Shown here: one piece after another, positions 44,405 to 55,356 of the stretch
How positions within the stretch are numbered: position 1 is the first letter of the stretch
Layout of the letters: each line of letters starts with the position of its first letter
Assembly (NCBI GenBank): GCA_039090855.1
Contig: CM077006.1
Coordinates: 51,593,336-51,657,335 of the forward strand
From: Macrothele yani
Taxonomy: Eukaryota > Arthropoda > Arachnida > Araneae > Macrothelidae
Direction of reading: 5' to 3'
Length of the DNA: 64,000 nt
Notes under the pieces: model-generated
Seen by the model: only the letters and a program-made list of their open reading frames with translations
What the model was told of the DNA's origin: nothing
The model's database searches: none
Made by a program: the position numbers and the translations under genes

Positions 44405-45030
44405 AATAAATAAAGATATACATTAAAAAGTACATTTCGTTGATTAATCACGAAGAAATTTAAGTCATCCTACAGAAAAATAAAATGATCTATGGAAAAA
44501 AAAATATTGTATTTCTATTAAATAACGTATTCGCAAAGCATTTAGAAAAAATAGATTAAGATATACATTAAAAGGTACATTTCGTTGATTAATCATGAAG
44601 AATGAAGTCATCCTACAGAAAAATAAAATGATCTATGGAAAAAAAATAATGTATTTCTATTAAATTACGTATTCGCAAAGCATTTAGAAAAATAGATTAA
44701 GATATGTGTTAAAAGGTACATTTCGTTAATAATAATAAGATATGCATTTTCGTTAATAAATAATAAGATATGCATTAAAAGGTACATTTCGTTAATTAAT
44801 CATGAAGAAATTTAAGTCATCCTACAGAAAAATAAAATGATCTATGGAAAAAAAATGTATTTCTATTAAATAACGTATTCGCAAAGCATTAAGAAAAAAT
44901 AGATTAGATATACATTAAAAGGTACATTTCATTGATTAATAATTAAAAACGAAGTCATCCTACAGTAAAATAAAATGATCTATGTAAAAACATAATGCAT
45001 TTCTATTAAATAAAGTATTTGCAAAGCACT
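44405..45030. repeat. Tandem array, 141-145-bp unit, about 4.3 copies
   Basis: The phrase agatatacattaaaa recurs at 44414, 44559, 44700 (variant) and 44907, each followed by ggtacatttcgttgattaat and catcctacagaaaaataaaa. A partial extra start at 44738-44766 breaks the rhythm. Very AT-rich and non-coding; satellite-like. Confidence 0.95.
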
Positions 45031-45069
45031 GGCTTTCTCATTAGTTCCTACAGAATGCTGATAGCACGA

Positions 45070-45141
45070 GGCGTCCCATGGTCGAGTGGGATAATGCATC
45101 TGCCTTGAAACCCGCTGGACAGGGGTTCGAACCTGGCGTGA
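45070..45141 (+). repeat. tRNA-Ser-like sequence (SINE head or tRNA pseudogene)
   Basis: A-box-like catggtcgagtgggataatg, an anticodon-loop-like ccttgaaac (tRNA-Ser with TGA anticodon) and B-box gggttcgaacc are spaced as in a tRNA of 72 bases. There is no long variable arm, so it is not a standard tRNA-Ser. The sequence after it (to about 45480) may be a SINE body, but no second copy lies in the window. Confidence 0.6.
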
Positions 45142-45990
45142 TCTTCGAGGATTTGTATTTCCTTAGAAAGAAAATTTCCCTAGCGTCGTGATGTCACACC
45201 GTAAAATTTCCTGACGGGGAAAAACAAAATGGCGTACAAAAGACATTGGTGAGACCATGTGGGGAAGTAACAAAAAATTGGTGAACAAAACATGTGCCGT
45301 AGGACCACGTGGCACACAAAATGTTATGGTTGAACACAAACAAAAAATGGCGGACAAAAGATGGTCAGGAACATCATGTGGAAAAACAATGGCTGCGACT
45401 GACGTCATGATTGACCAAGAATCGACCACAAGCGTCCTTGAGGCAGTACATGGATGGCTTCCTATTTACAGAAACCCCCTATTATCACATACATGATGAT
45501 GTCCAAAATATCTTTCAAATACGTAACAGTAACATGAAGTTGGTATGTTAAAGTTACAAAGACCTTTCACTGTAACGTATCGATTATGTTTCAAAGTTAT
45601 GCAACGTTTGCGGACATTTTGCAGTAACCGTAAGGTTTCTGAAACATTACTGTTACATTGCGCAACGTATCTGAAAAGTCTCAATGTTTCAGTGTTACGT
45701 ACTTGTAACATATACGAAATATTCTGTGCGGTGTGGGCAGATGCAGGTGACTTTTTGTTCTACCCACAGAGTGGTCAAATGGATGTGTGTAGGCAATTTT
45801 TTGTAAAACAGCATTTTACATTCAACATTAGCTTTTTTTGTGGGAATAAAACATGCAACGAATCTTGAGAAGAGATGCGTTGTTGCAGTGGCAGACTGGG
45901 AAGAGTCAGTTTAAAAACCAGGAACTCAGGTCACTTTTGCATTTGTGAATAGCAATGAAAATATTTCATACTTGTTTTATAAACTTTAAT
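45142..45990. other. Unassigned, possibly the body of a tRNA-Ser-headed SINE
   Basis: Contains repeated phrases aaaatggcgtacaaaagac (45227) and aaaatggcggacaaaagat (45344), then DNA rich in aacgtaacg-like words on both strands. No coding frame recognised. Confidence 0.35.
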
Positions 45991-46020
45991 TTAATATATA
46001 TATCATCATCATCATCATTG

Positions 46021-47790
46021 TCAACCATTATCAATCCACTGCTGGACGAAGGTCTCCCCAAGTTTCCTCCACAACGGTCTGTCTTGTGCCAGTCTCCTCC
46101 ATGTCACCCCTGCATACTTTTGAATTTCATCCACCCATCTCCCATGTGGTCTTCTTCTGGGTCTTTTCCTGTCCCTTGGAATCCAATCTAAAATTTCGGC
46201 TGTCCATCGATGATCTGTCCTTCTGGCAGTATGTCCAGCCCATTGCCATTTCAGGGATTTAACTCTGATCATGATGTCTTCCACTCTTGTCATTTTTCGG
46301 ATCCACGAGTTCCTCTTCTTATCTCTTTTGGTTACACCAAGTATGCACCTCTCCATGCTTCTTTGAGTTGTCTGCAGCCTTTGTATGTCTCTTTTAGTTA
46401 AGGTCCACGTCTCTGCACCATACGTAAGCACTGGAAGGATGCATTGATCAAACACTTTTCTTTTAAGACATAATGGCATATTGCTCTTGAAAATTATGCT
46501 GTTTCTTCCAAAAGCTCTCCAGGCAAGTTTTGTACGCCGATTAATTTCTTCATCAATGTGACCCTCACTTGATATCTGCTGTCCAAGATAAACGTACGTG
46601 TCTGTTATCTCCAGCTTTTCTCCATCAATCGATAAATCTTCATTTCTTGTAAAAGCATTGAACATCACTTTTGTCTTCTGAAAGTTCATTTTTAATCCCA
46701 CTTCTTTACTCTTGTCAGCAAGTTCCTGGATCATACTCTGCAGCTCTGATGGGCTAGTTGCAAAAATGACTACGTCATCAGCAAAACGAAGGTGGGTTAG
46801 ATAATTTCCATTAATCTTTATCCCCTTGTTTTCCCAGCTCAGTGACTGAAAAACACCCTCCAATGTGGCATTAAAGAGCTTCGGAGATATGGTGTCACCT
46901 TGTCTCACTCCCTTTCCAATTTTTATGTGTGTTGTATTTTCAAACAGCCTAATCTTTGCACTTGCATTTTCATATATGTTATTAATAATATTAATGTATG
47001 CATCTTCAATACCGCAGGTTTTCAGAGCCATTGTAACTGCTGATGGTTTCACCGAATCAAAGGCTTTTTCATAATCGATAAAAGCCATGCACAATGGAAG
47101 TTCATATTCCCTCGCTCTTTCAATTAGTTCTCTCAGCACATGGATATGATCTATTGTGCTGTAGCCACTCCTGAATCCAGCTTGTTCTCTCGGTTGAGCC
47201 ATGTCCAGTGTTACCTTCAAGCGGTGTGAAAGAACTTTAGTGAAGATTTTATAAACTACTGATAGGAGGCTGATAGGTCTGTAGTTTCCGAGATCCTCAA
47301 TGTCACCTTTCTTATGTAGAAGGATCATTGTAGCGGTGTTCCAATCCTCAGGAATCTTTCCTTCATTAAGGCATCGAGTGAAAATTTGGGCGAGTACTGT
47401 TTCGATTTCTCCACTTGCTTCTTGTATGATGTCTACAGTAATTCCATCTTCTCCTGGAGCTTTTCCCCGCTTCATGTTCTTGATTGCATGTGCAACTTCT
47501 GCTGGAAGGACTGGAGGAACTCTGGTACTGGTATCTTTCATGATGTCTGGAGTGCATGTATCATCCCTTTCATATAATTTGGAGTAGAAATCTTTCACTC
47601 TTGTCAAAATTTCGCCTCTATTTCTTGTTACAGAACCATCTTCTTTTCTCAGTGCCATAATCTGTTTTCTTCCCTTACTGAGATGTCCCTTTGCTATCTT
47701 TAGGCTTTGGTTGTTTTCAATTGCTTTCCTCACTAGTTCACAGTTGAATTTTCTTACGTCTTGAGTGATACTTTTCGTACTGTCTTGCAT
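46021..47790 (-). CDS. RTE reverse transcriptase reading frame (589 codons)
   Basis: Copies element RNA into DNA at the nicked target. Reverse transcriptase motifs are in order: LHKKGDIEDLGNYRPISLL (residues 158-176), AGFRSGYSTIDHI (204-216), FIDYEKAFDSV with the first catalytic aspartate (237-247), GVRQGDTISPKLF (294-306) and FADDVVIF with the catalytic pair (336-343). KTKVMFNAF and LGQQISSEGHID follow. The C-terminal region has AETWTL, RRRPHGRWVDEIQKYAG and ends QQWIDNG. The true N-terminal part lies in the endonuclease frame. The displayed methionine at 47790 is only the first in this frame, since a frameshift at about 47755-47790 separates the two parts. Confidence 0.92.
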   Translation of the reverse strand: MQDSTKSITQDVRKFNCELVRKAIENNQSLKIAKGHLSKGRKQIMALRKEDGSVTRNRGEILTRVKDFYSKLYERDDTCTPDIMKDTSTRVPPVLPAEVAHAIKNMKRGKAPGEDGITVDIIQEASGEIETVLAQIFTRCLNEGKIPEDWNTATMILLHKKGDIEDLGNYRPISLLSVVYKIFTKVLSHRLKVTLDMAQPREQAGFRSGYSTIDHIHVLRELIERAREYELPLCMAFIDYEKAFDSVKPSAVTMALKTCGIEDAYINIINNIYENASAKIRLFENTTHIKIGKGVRQGDTISPKLFNATLEGVFQSLSWENKGIKINGNYLTHLRFADDVVIFATSPSELQSMIQELADKSKEVGLKMNFQKTKVMFNAFTRNEDLSIDGEKLEITDTYVYLGQQISSEGHIDEEINRRTKLAWRAFGRNSIIFKSNMPLCLKRKVFDQCILPVLTYGAETWTLTKRDIQRLQTTQRSMERCILGVTKRDKKRNSWIRKMTRVEDIMIRVKSLKWQWAGHTARRTDHRWTAEILDWIPRDRKRPRRRPHGRWVDEIQKYAGVTWRRLAQDRPLWRKLGETFVQQWIDNG

Positions 47791-48902
47791 AGCTCTATAT
47801 ATTCCACTTTGGAAGTCACATCTTCTTTAGTTGTCCTCATCTCTCTTCTTTTTTGCATCAACATTTTCGTTTTTCCTGATAATTTATTTACATGCAACTT
47901 GTTCTTAGACCCAGCTAATTTTGTTGCTGTTTCCATAAGAGCTTTGGTTACTTTTCTGTTAACTTCAGAGATGTCCACTTCTTCCGATGTTAGGCCTTCT
48001 AAAGCAGAGAACCTGTTCTTCAGTTCCAACTTGAAGGTATTATGGTGTTTTTTAAGGTTGGTTATGTCAATAGATTTTGTTTGTCTTATGAGCTTGCCAC
48101 GTTCAAGTTTAGTGTTGAGGTGCATCTTACATCTCACCAATCTATGGTCACTACCTGTGTTGAACTTGTTTAGCACACTGCAGTCTTCTATGACGAATTT
48201 TTTGTTACACATAATAAAATCAATTTCACTTGTCGTCCCATTTGGATGTCTCCATGTCCATTTCCTGTGTGGCTTTTTCTTGAAGAAGGAGTTCAAGATG
48301 AAAAACCCTTCTGCCTCTGCAAACTCAACGAGAGTATTTCCACGCTGGTTTCTGTTGCCGTGACCGAATTTACCTACTGAAGTTTCATTCTGTTGCCGTT
48401 GCCCTATTTTTGCATTGAAATCTCCCATAATTATTTTCAAGTGCTGCTTACCTTTATTATTTAGATGACAAATTTCCTCATAAAATTCTTCAATTTCTTC
48501 TTCAGGATGACTTGTGGTGGGTGCATAAGTTTGAATAATCTGAGCCTGGTATCTTCTCGATAGTTGGATAACGAGTCGTGCAGCTCTGTCAGAGGAACTT
48601 TCAACTTCTACCACTTTATCCTTCAGTTTCTTGTTTATTATAAATCCAACACCTCTAGTTCTGCCAGTATCTGTCCCACGATAGTAGAAGAGATGTCCAC
48701 TTTTCAGTTCGATGAGATCTTCTCCTTTTCTCCTTACCTCACTTAGCCCCACGATGTCCCACTTGATCTTTTGTAGTTCCTCTTCCAATTCAAGAAGCCT
48801 TGAATCAGAAGATAGGGAGCGTCCATTGTACGTTGCCAAGGTCAGCATCAGATGGCAGCCTAGTCCGGTCCTCCGGGGATTCTTAGCACCCTCTGCCTTC
48901 AT
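47754..48902 (-). CDS. RTE apurinic-type endonuclease reading frame (382 codons)
   Basis: Nicks target DNA to prime reverse transcription. Motifs of the exonuclease III-like fold appear in order: ATYNGRSL (asparagine 26), GLSEVRRKG (glutamate), YAPTTS, GDFNAKIGQRQ, GNRNQRGN, WTWRHPNGTTSEIDFIMC and TGSDHRLVRC with the final catalytic aspartate and histidine. All key residues are present. The last residues VSLKT before the stop are out of frame with the polyprotein. The frame should pass into the reverse transcriptase after about CKTVRK. The family resembles BovB/CFDP2-like proteins. Confidence 0.92.
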   Translation of the reverse strand: MKAEGAKNPRRTGLGCHLMLTLATYNGRSLSSDSRLLELEEELQKIKWDIVGLSEVRRKGEDLIELKSGHLFYYRGTDTGRTRGVGFIINKKLKDKVVEVESSSDRAARLVIQLSRRYQAQIIQTYAPTTSHPEEEIEEFYEEICHLNNKGKQHLKIIMGDFNAKIGQRQQNETSVGKFGHGNRNQRGNTLVEFAEAEGFFILNSFFKKKPHRKWTWRHPNGTTSEIDFIMCNKKFVIEDCSVLNKFNTGSDHRLVRCKMHLNTKLERGKLIRQTKSIDITNLKKHHNTFKLELKNRFSALEGLTSEEVDISEVNRKVTKALMETATKLAGSKNKLHVNKLSGKTKMLMQKRREMRTTKEDVTSKVEYIELCKTVRKVSLKT

Positions 48903-48915
48903 GTCGCACTGGCCG

Positions 48916-50099
48916 CTGCCTTGGCCAGGTACATTCCAGCTGCCGGAGATATATATATAAATTATTACGCTTTATTGTTCCATTCTTGATGCTAATACCA
49001 TGTGCATACTACATGCATTAGTATTATGCCATTTCTGGACCACTACCTTCTGGTATACACTGCTCCAGCTGACCAGTGAAGGCTTTTTTTTTTTTTTTTT
49101 TTTTTTTTTTCAAATTGTATGACTTCTTACCATATTTTGTGTTTCATTTATCAGTACTATTTGCACATGTACACATTCTGTTGTTCTAAATTTGTGATTT
49201 ACAGCTCCAATTAAATGATATGTTATTTTTTATACATAGTGTAAATGTGTAAGGTTTTTCTTTCACAGAGCAGTGGGCATTTATGCGGACCAGTGATTTG
49301 CAAATTTGAGTGGTCTCCAGAGCCTGCACAAGATTATTTCTAATTCTAACACTGCTGTAGGACTTCAAGCATTGTTACCACCATATCCACATGATTTCCT
49401 CTGAGCTCAGTCCTTTAACTAAAAGGTACTTCACGATGGGATGCTTCTCTTCTCTGTTGAAATTCATGTTTCCACACATTTTTACTTCTTCATAACCGAA
49501 AAAGGAACATAGCCATTAATGATACAAACTTCATATTTAGTATCAGAAGGATTAGCTTTGACAAGAGTTGGTTACAATCATTCCACAATGACAACTATAT
49601 CAGGCCACAAACTTGTTGATACTCCCTGATATATGCACATCAAAACACAATCTGAAAAAATACAGGTCATATTCTACAAAATTCTATTTTAGATACAGAT
49701 TCTTGAGACTAAATGGGAAGGGGAAGGGGGTTGAGGGCCTCTGATCACTGATGTAAGGTGAAGTGAAAGCCTTCTTGCTTGTCTGCAAAAACAATCTAGC
49801 ATGAGGACCATATCTATCCAAAGAGCACCAAAACATATTACAGATATACACAGGTCATGGAGACACTAACCTCTACTCAAATGAAAGTGAGATGAGAAAG
49901 TGTTGCATCATGAACCTAACTTCACATTAGTTACCTTTAAATATCTACAAAGTGTTATAAAAATTTGTATATTGGAGTACAAGATTTTAAAACTGAATTT
50001 CAGGAGGTGAAATAAATGGATTTTTATGCCAGCAATCTAATGAAAATATAAAGAATTCTTAATGTCAAAAACATTAACTACATTTAATTCTCAGCATAC
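48916..50099. other. No recognisable feature; poly(T) at 49085-49110
   Basis: A 26-base T run at 49085-49110 could be a decayed retroelement tail on the minus strand, but no body is recognised beside it. The rest is ordinary intron 2 DNA up to the exon 2 donor. Confidence 0.45.
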
Positions 50100-50229
50100 C
50101 TAGAACACTTAAATGTTGTCGAAAATTCCTCAGGAACTCTGAACTGTACTTCGACAACATGATATTCTCTGGAAGTGAAAACTGCTGACGAATACCACCA
50201 ACCGAAAGTACAGTTGACGACCTTGCGTA
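50100..50229 (-). CDS. FOXRED1: FOXRED1 exon 2
   Basis: 130 bases, phase 0 in and phase 1 out. Reads [20 protein letters not shown], then [20 protein letters not shown] and SVL. This matches human FOXRED1 [20 protein letters not shown], the conserved loop next to the flavin in the DAO superfamily. The acceptor is tccttttt-gaag, and the donor is gtatgc at 50099-50094. No lesion. Confidence 0.94.
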
Positions 50230-52439
50230 CTTCAAAAAGGAAGGAAAACAAAAGCAATTAAGTACACATTTCACAGAAAATTTTGTCACAATGTAAAATT
50301 ACACATGATAAACCAAAATGTTTGAGTTACATAGCTCAATAAAATTACGAAAGAACTCACCAACCATGTGCGAGATAGCCCGGGGATCTTGTGCATGTTG
50401 TTTTTCAAGCCCTGTCAAGCATTGCATAAAGTAAGGATACATAGAGAGGAAACTAGCTGTAGTAAGCTGAAACTCATGATGTCATGAAATCGATTGCAGT
50501 GCACCATCGACCTGCAAGAGAACTAATATTGATTGACAGCTGGGCTTCCCAGGAATCGCCACAATCCACAAGATTTTGTCCATTTGACATTTGACCTCCC
50601 ACCAGAGTTGAAGACGACATATACCATCATTTTCCAGATTTTTTATTTTGGTTTGCATCTTTCAGTTTCCTATAGCATTATAATACGTGGCATTATTCTT
50701 GCTTATTCCTTACTGATGGTCAACTTTTCCTTTGCAAATTCCATAACTTAGGTTTCTATGTGTCTTTGTTGAACATTTCATTCACACATGTTTTGCCATT
50801 GTTTTCTTCACAATATAAGCTGTGACTCAGCTTTACTTTCAATTCTGGTATGTATTTCATTGTAGTCTGTTTCGATATCTACGTTTTTGGCTTCAATATC
50901 TATATTATGTTATTGTCATCTTTCCGATACCTCACTTAGCTTAGATTATGACAGGAGTTAAGGACAAAGGTCGTGTGGGGAGCAACGAGAGGGTGGCACG
51001 AAGCAGCTGGTTCTCAACCACCCCCGAGCACTGGGATGCCATAGCAACCACTGCAAGCGGGATGGGTGCCACGCCACATTTTGCTTTGGTTGCAAGTTGA
51101 TGGGGCTGCCACGCTCTATGGGAGGAGTTTCCACAGGCTTCAATGTCTGTTTCCACTCTATATATCTTTACTTTACGAAGCATTGTAAAAATCCATACAG
51201 TGCAATACTGTAAATACTTGAGCCAACAGTCACTAGTGTAGAATTCAGAAAATTTGAAAACTGCACTGTCTTAGAGAGTGAACCAGGACCTTTCAAACAC
51301 CATCCACTACAATGCATGTTCCAGAATGCAGAGCATTTTAAGATGAATTATCACTAAAATCAGCTAAATATGAGAGATCGCTTACCAGTTGGATAATTAA
51401 ACATTCATATAATTCCTAACATTTCACTGAACACATGACTGTCACCTGCACACCAGTTATCAAGATGAGAGGTGAGGAGTTCTCTTCATATCAGCCTAGG
51501 AGCCGAAACAGTGGAACACGATGCCGCCCGTCACGGATTCTTGGAAAGATGTGCAGACTGCTTGTTTTTATGATATCTTTAAACTTTAAAACAAAGAAAG
51601 GGAAATTTTCATACATTTTAACTTTGGCTCCTGTTCCAGACGCAAAGCTGTAGTTGATAGATCATGCAGGCAACTGTTCCCCTACCCACCCAGGGTCGGA
51701 TCGGCCAGTCGCGAGAGCGCACCATCACGTGGTGTGCCGCTTCTGGATTTCTCATAACTTTTTGTGTGGGTGTATTTTCAGACCGTTGGTGAAAGTTTTT
51801 CAGGCTGACAACTCTTGAAATTATGTTATGCCAACCAAGGATTTATGTTACTGTGAATGTGAGATATTCTTTCACCACCACATTCCATCGCTGGGTTGCT
51901 GATGCTCAATATGGAGTTTCACCTCTGACTCATTCACTCTCATACACTACGTACATCTGTAGTGGAATGCTGTTATGACTTACTGTCTACCTTACTCACA
52001 TTCCCCTTTTTCTATAAACTAGCAGTACCCATCTGTAGGTGATGTGTATGCTACTGGTGCATGACAGGTAAAGCTAAATGTAAAGACCAGGTGTGCACGA
52101 TTTCAGGATTCATATGTAGGTGAAAACTCAAAGTGCCATGTATGGAGGATTCAATTTTCAATCCTCAGATTCAGAGGCATCAGGCATGGGTTTGTGTCAA
52201 TGGCATATTATGGGTCCAACGATCTAACTGAATCTGTTTACTTTTCTCGCAAGCTTTAAATGCTTATTTTTGTCCAAATATGCATAGTGAGGAGATCGGA
52301 TCGTGTGGGCCAATTAGTCATATCCAGCAGCCCAACCCTGTACCCACCCACTCATTTTATATTAGCTTTCATTCTTTCATATTTTTCAGATAACTTCAAT
52401 TTGATGATATACACATAATTGCTTTAAATGTCACACCAT
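50230..52439. other. No recognisable feature; GC-rich patch 50945-51160
   Basis: Intron 1 DNA. The patch at 50945-51160 is GC-rich compared with its surroundings and has overlapping short open frames on the minus strand, without known domains. Its composition hints at a foreign insert, but no ends are visible. Confidence 0.4.
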
Positions 52440-53290
52440 GCCCATTTGGTGTGACATTTCGGGAAGTCAATTTTTCCTTTTTTTTTTTTTCTTAGCGTGG
52501 AGGCCTAAACTTTCAGTTAGATGAAAGTTTAAAGTTTAAAAATCACCTTGATATAACTGAAAGTTAGATTGAGGCGATTTTTTTTTTGTTCAAGAGCCAT
52601 ATTTTTAAATACATTTTCTGTCTCCGCAGCCATCGGCATTCTGTAAGTTGGCGTCTCAACTTTTTTTTTTCTTTTTGCTTCTAAGATAGCTTTACTTCTG
52701 TTAAAGAGATAAGGTTTTTTTTTCTTTCTTCTTGCTCTTTCTTTTGTGTGTGTGTGTGTGTCTTGTTGAAAAACCAAATTTTTATACATTTTTATCGTCT
52801 GTCTTCCGTTTTTTACAGCGCATTATGAGACATTCCGGAAACCGATGTTTGCGATGTCACCACTTTTGTCTTTCACATAACTTCATTTCAGTTTGATGAA
52901 TGCTGCTTTTTTTTTTTTTTTACAAAATCCATATTTGCCAAGCATTTACAGCACATCTATTTATGCAGGCACGCCGCATTTCGGAAGTTGACGGCCACAT
53001 TTATTTTATTTATTTATTATTTTATTTCCAGATAGCTTTATCATATATTTTTTTCTGTACTAAAACCATATTTTTACACATTTGTAATGCCCCCTACTTT
53101 GTTTCCAACGTCATACTATGTGGTATTCCGAGAACTGAGGATCGCATTTCTTTTATTATTATTTTCTTCCATATAGTTTCATCTCAGATTAATGAGGTAA
53201 ACAGTTTTTTGTTTTACAAGAACCATTGCTGTTTTTTTCACATGTTAATTTTATGGAGTTTAATTATGTCAATGAAAATGCCTCCCATCA
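52440..53290. repeat. Degenerate tandem array, unit about 150 bp
   Basis: At least five related units each run through a T-rich tract, a phrase like aaaaccatatttttacaca, and a phrase like atttcggaa-ttgacg. They begin near 52590, 52766, 52921, 53060 and 53215. Matches between units are loose. Non-coding. Confidence 0.7.
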
Positions 53291-53803
53291 CATTTCCACA
53301 AATTCACTAAATTTTTCTTAAAAGTGTGGTCTCTTCACAAATTGGATTTCAAAAGAAATCAATCTTATGAGGAGGAGGAGGACCCCTGTTTTATAAATAA
53401 AGTTAAATGTAACAAAATTACTGTTGTTTCCAAAGTTCACAAGGCCCCCTCCTTCCCCAACACAGTCACCAAAATAATCCTGTGGTGAGTACTAGCTAGT
53501 ATAACATAATTGCTGCAGGAAAGAGTAAGAGCAGAATGTCTATCGGGCAAAACATCCATTGAAGGAGAAGTTAAAGTTTAATAATTAACTAAATACAGAA
53601 TTTAAAAAAATATGGATTTCAAATTATTTATTATTATTTATACTTTTTGACAATTACATTTAAAAATCCAAATGTGTTTAAAGAATGACATTTAAGTTCT
53701 GAATGGAATAAAATAGTGGAAAAACTAAAACTTATAATTTATAGTGAAATGCAACATGCAAATTTTCAAGATATGACCACAGAAAGCCAGATTCTTTACA
53801 AAT
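53291..53803. other. No recognisable feature
   Basis: AT-rich intron 1 DNA leading into the hAT remnant. Confidence 0.45.
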
Positions 53804-54950
53804 TTGTGCATTGACATGGGGGCTGAGCACACTTCCCTGCTGTACTATTGTAAATCTTGTCTTTCTCGTGGCAATGTGGTGTCATGTATATATGAACTGT
53901 GGAATGAAATTTTCTTGTACCTCACAAAAGAAAGACATAGTAGTGCTGAATGCTTCATTAATAATGACTTCATTCTCAAGTTGGCACGTATTTGTGCGAT
54001 ATGTTTGAAAGGCTGAATTCTCTGAATGTGAGCCTCCTGGGCAGAGAACCACACATAATACAGCAGTCGAACAAGATTGTGGCTTTCAACAGAAAGCTAC
54101 TTCTGTGGAAGAACAATACGAAATCAGGTGATTTTGAATGTTTTCCACGTTACATAAGTGTATACAAGAAAATAAGATGCTATTAAGTGCGAAATCGAAA
54201 TCTGTGATTTTGAAGCATCTATCTCGACTCAACGTTCAATTTAACAAATATTTTTCACCACAAACAGATGAACACAAGTGGGTTACAGACCCGTTTACAG
54301 CAGATCCACCATCAACCTTCAATACTGCTGAACAAGAACAGTTAATAGACATTTCTTCAGGCTCCACACTAAAAATGGCATTCCCTTCTTGAACTGTGCC
54401 ACAGTTTTGGAATAGTGTGGCAAAGGAGTACCCAGAATTGAGTAAGAAAGCCGTGAGAGTAATTCTCCCTTTTGCCACATCCTACCTTTGCGAGGCAGGC
54501 TTTTCAGCTCTGGCGGTAATAAAATCCAGATATAGAAGCAAAGTTAACATTGAGAAGGAGATCCGCGTAACTGTATCGAACATTGTTCCCAGATTCGATG
54601 TTCTGTGAGACGAGAAGCAAGCTCCCTTATTCCATTAAGATGTGAATACTTCTGTTAGGTATTTTTTTAAATTACTGTAAAAATGCGAAAGCCAAAAGAA
54701 GAGCGTTCCCATTGTGAAAATATACCTATCTCATCAATTTCTTCTGATTCAGTTCGGCAATTTCATTCTAATTTTGTATTTTTACATTAAAAAGAATATA
54801 AGCTAGTAATGTAAATGACTATTCTCTTTTTAAAAAATACCAGTAACTGGAATTTCGGCAATTTTTTTTTTATTTTGGGTACAGGGGCGTCACACTAAAA
54901 ATGTGACATGTGAAGGGCGGCACGGTCTCAAAAAATTTGGGAACCCCTTG
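53804..54950 (+). pseudogene. hAT transposase remnant (ZBED5/FAM200-like)
   Basis: Frames on the plus strand give VSCIYELWNEIFLYLTKERH, NNDFILKLARICAICLK, LNSLNVSLLGREPHIIQQ and VAFNRKLLLWKN, which resemble the mid-part of ZBED5/FAM200-type hAT proteins. The C-terminal dimerisation domain reads FWNSVAKEYPELSKKAVRVI and YLCEAGFSALAVIKSRYRSK, nearly in family form. At least three frame breaks separate these pieces. The downstream end tttgggaaccccttg (54936-54950) fits a hAT terminal repeat; the left end is missing. Confidence 0.82.
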
Positions 54951-55348
54951 TCTATGCCAATAAACCACCCACACTCCAGCAACTGAAAGAAAATCACTGC
55001 TGCAATTGATGACATCAGCCACACTCAGCTAATCGAGACATTCACAAATATGAAGCACCAGGTGCCTGCAAGGAGGCGGCCACTTCCTGCATTTGTTGTG
55101 ATGAGATACATTGAACATTGCTCAAGATATGTACTACCACAATTACGTGTTTGCTGACCTTGTATGTCTGTAATAAATAATAACTTGGGGCCACCTATGA
55201 ATGAAACACACTGTATTTTTGACAAATTTATATAACTAAATACAAAACATATGAATTATTATTTTTGCAATTGAAAATGTTCATATAAGTAACAAAACAA
55301 GGTAAAAATGCCAAAACAAATGCACTGGGTTAGTTATAATAGTATTTA
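54951..55348. other. No recognisable feature
   Basis: Intron 1 DNA between the hAT end and the long-TIR element. Confidence 0.45.
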
Positions 55349-55356
55349 TAAAAATG

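Larger units (their letters stand above)
45995..48915 (-). mobile_element. RTE-type LINE, nearly full length
   Basis: The element runs from about 48915 (5') to 45995 (3'), with an endonuclease frame and a reverse transcriptase frame overlapping by 37 bases in different phases. The 3' end is gacaatgatgatgatgatga, a short-repeat tail typical of RTE elements. Four other fragments of the family lie in intron 4, three of them 80-98 percent identical by eye. The lone frameshift makes it the best-preserved retroelement here. Sense to FOXRED1, in intron 2. Confidence 0.93.

Noticed and set aside
44405..45030. CRISPR-like spacing of repeats
   Set aside because: The whole 141-145-bp unit repeats, not short repeats with unique spacers, and the context is an animal intron.
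45070..45141. Functional tRNA-Ser gene
   Set aside because: A serine tRNA needs a long variable arm, which is absent, and the acceptor-stem pairing is poor.
47761..48363. 200-codon plus-strand frame across the RTE endonuclease
   Set aside because: Antisense shadow of the LINE endonuclease gene, rich in hydrophobic residues because of reversed codons.
51435..51653. 72-codon plus-strand frame as a missed exon
   Set aside because: On the wrong strand for FOXRED1, and the joined FOXRED1 exons leave no gap for it.
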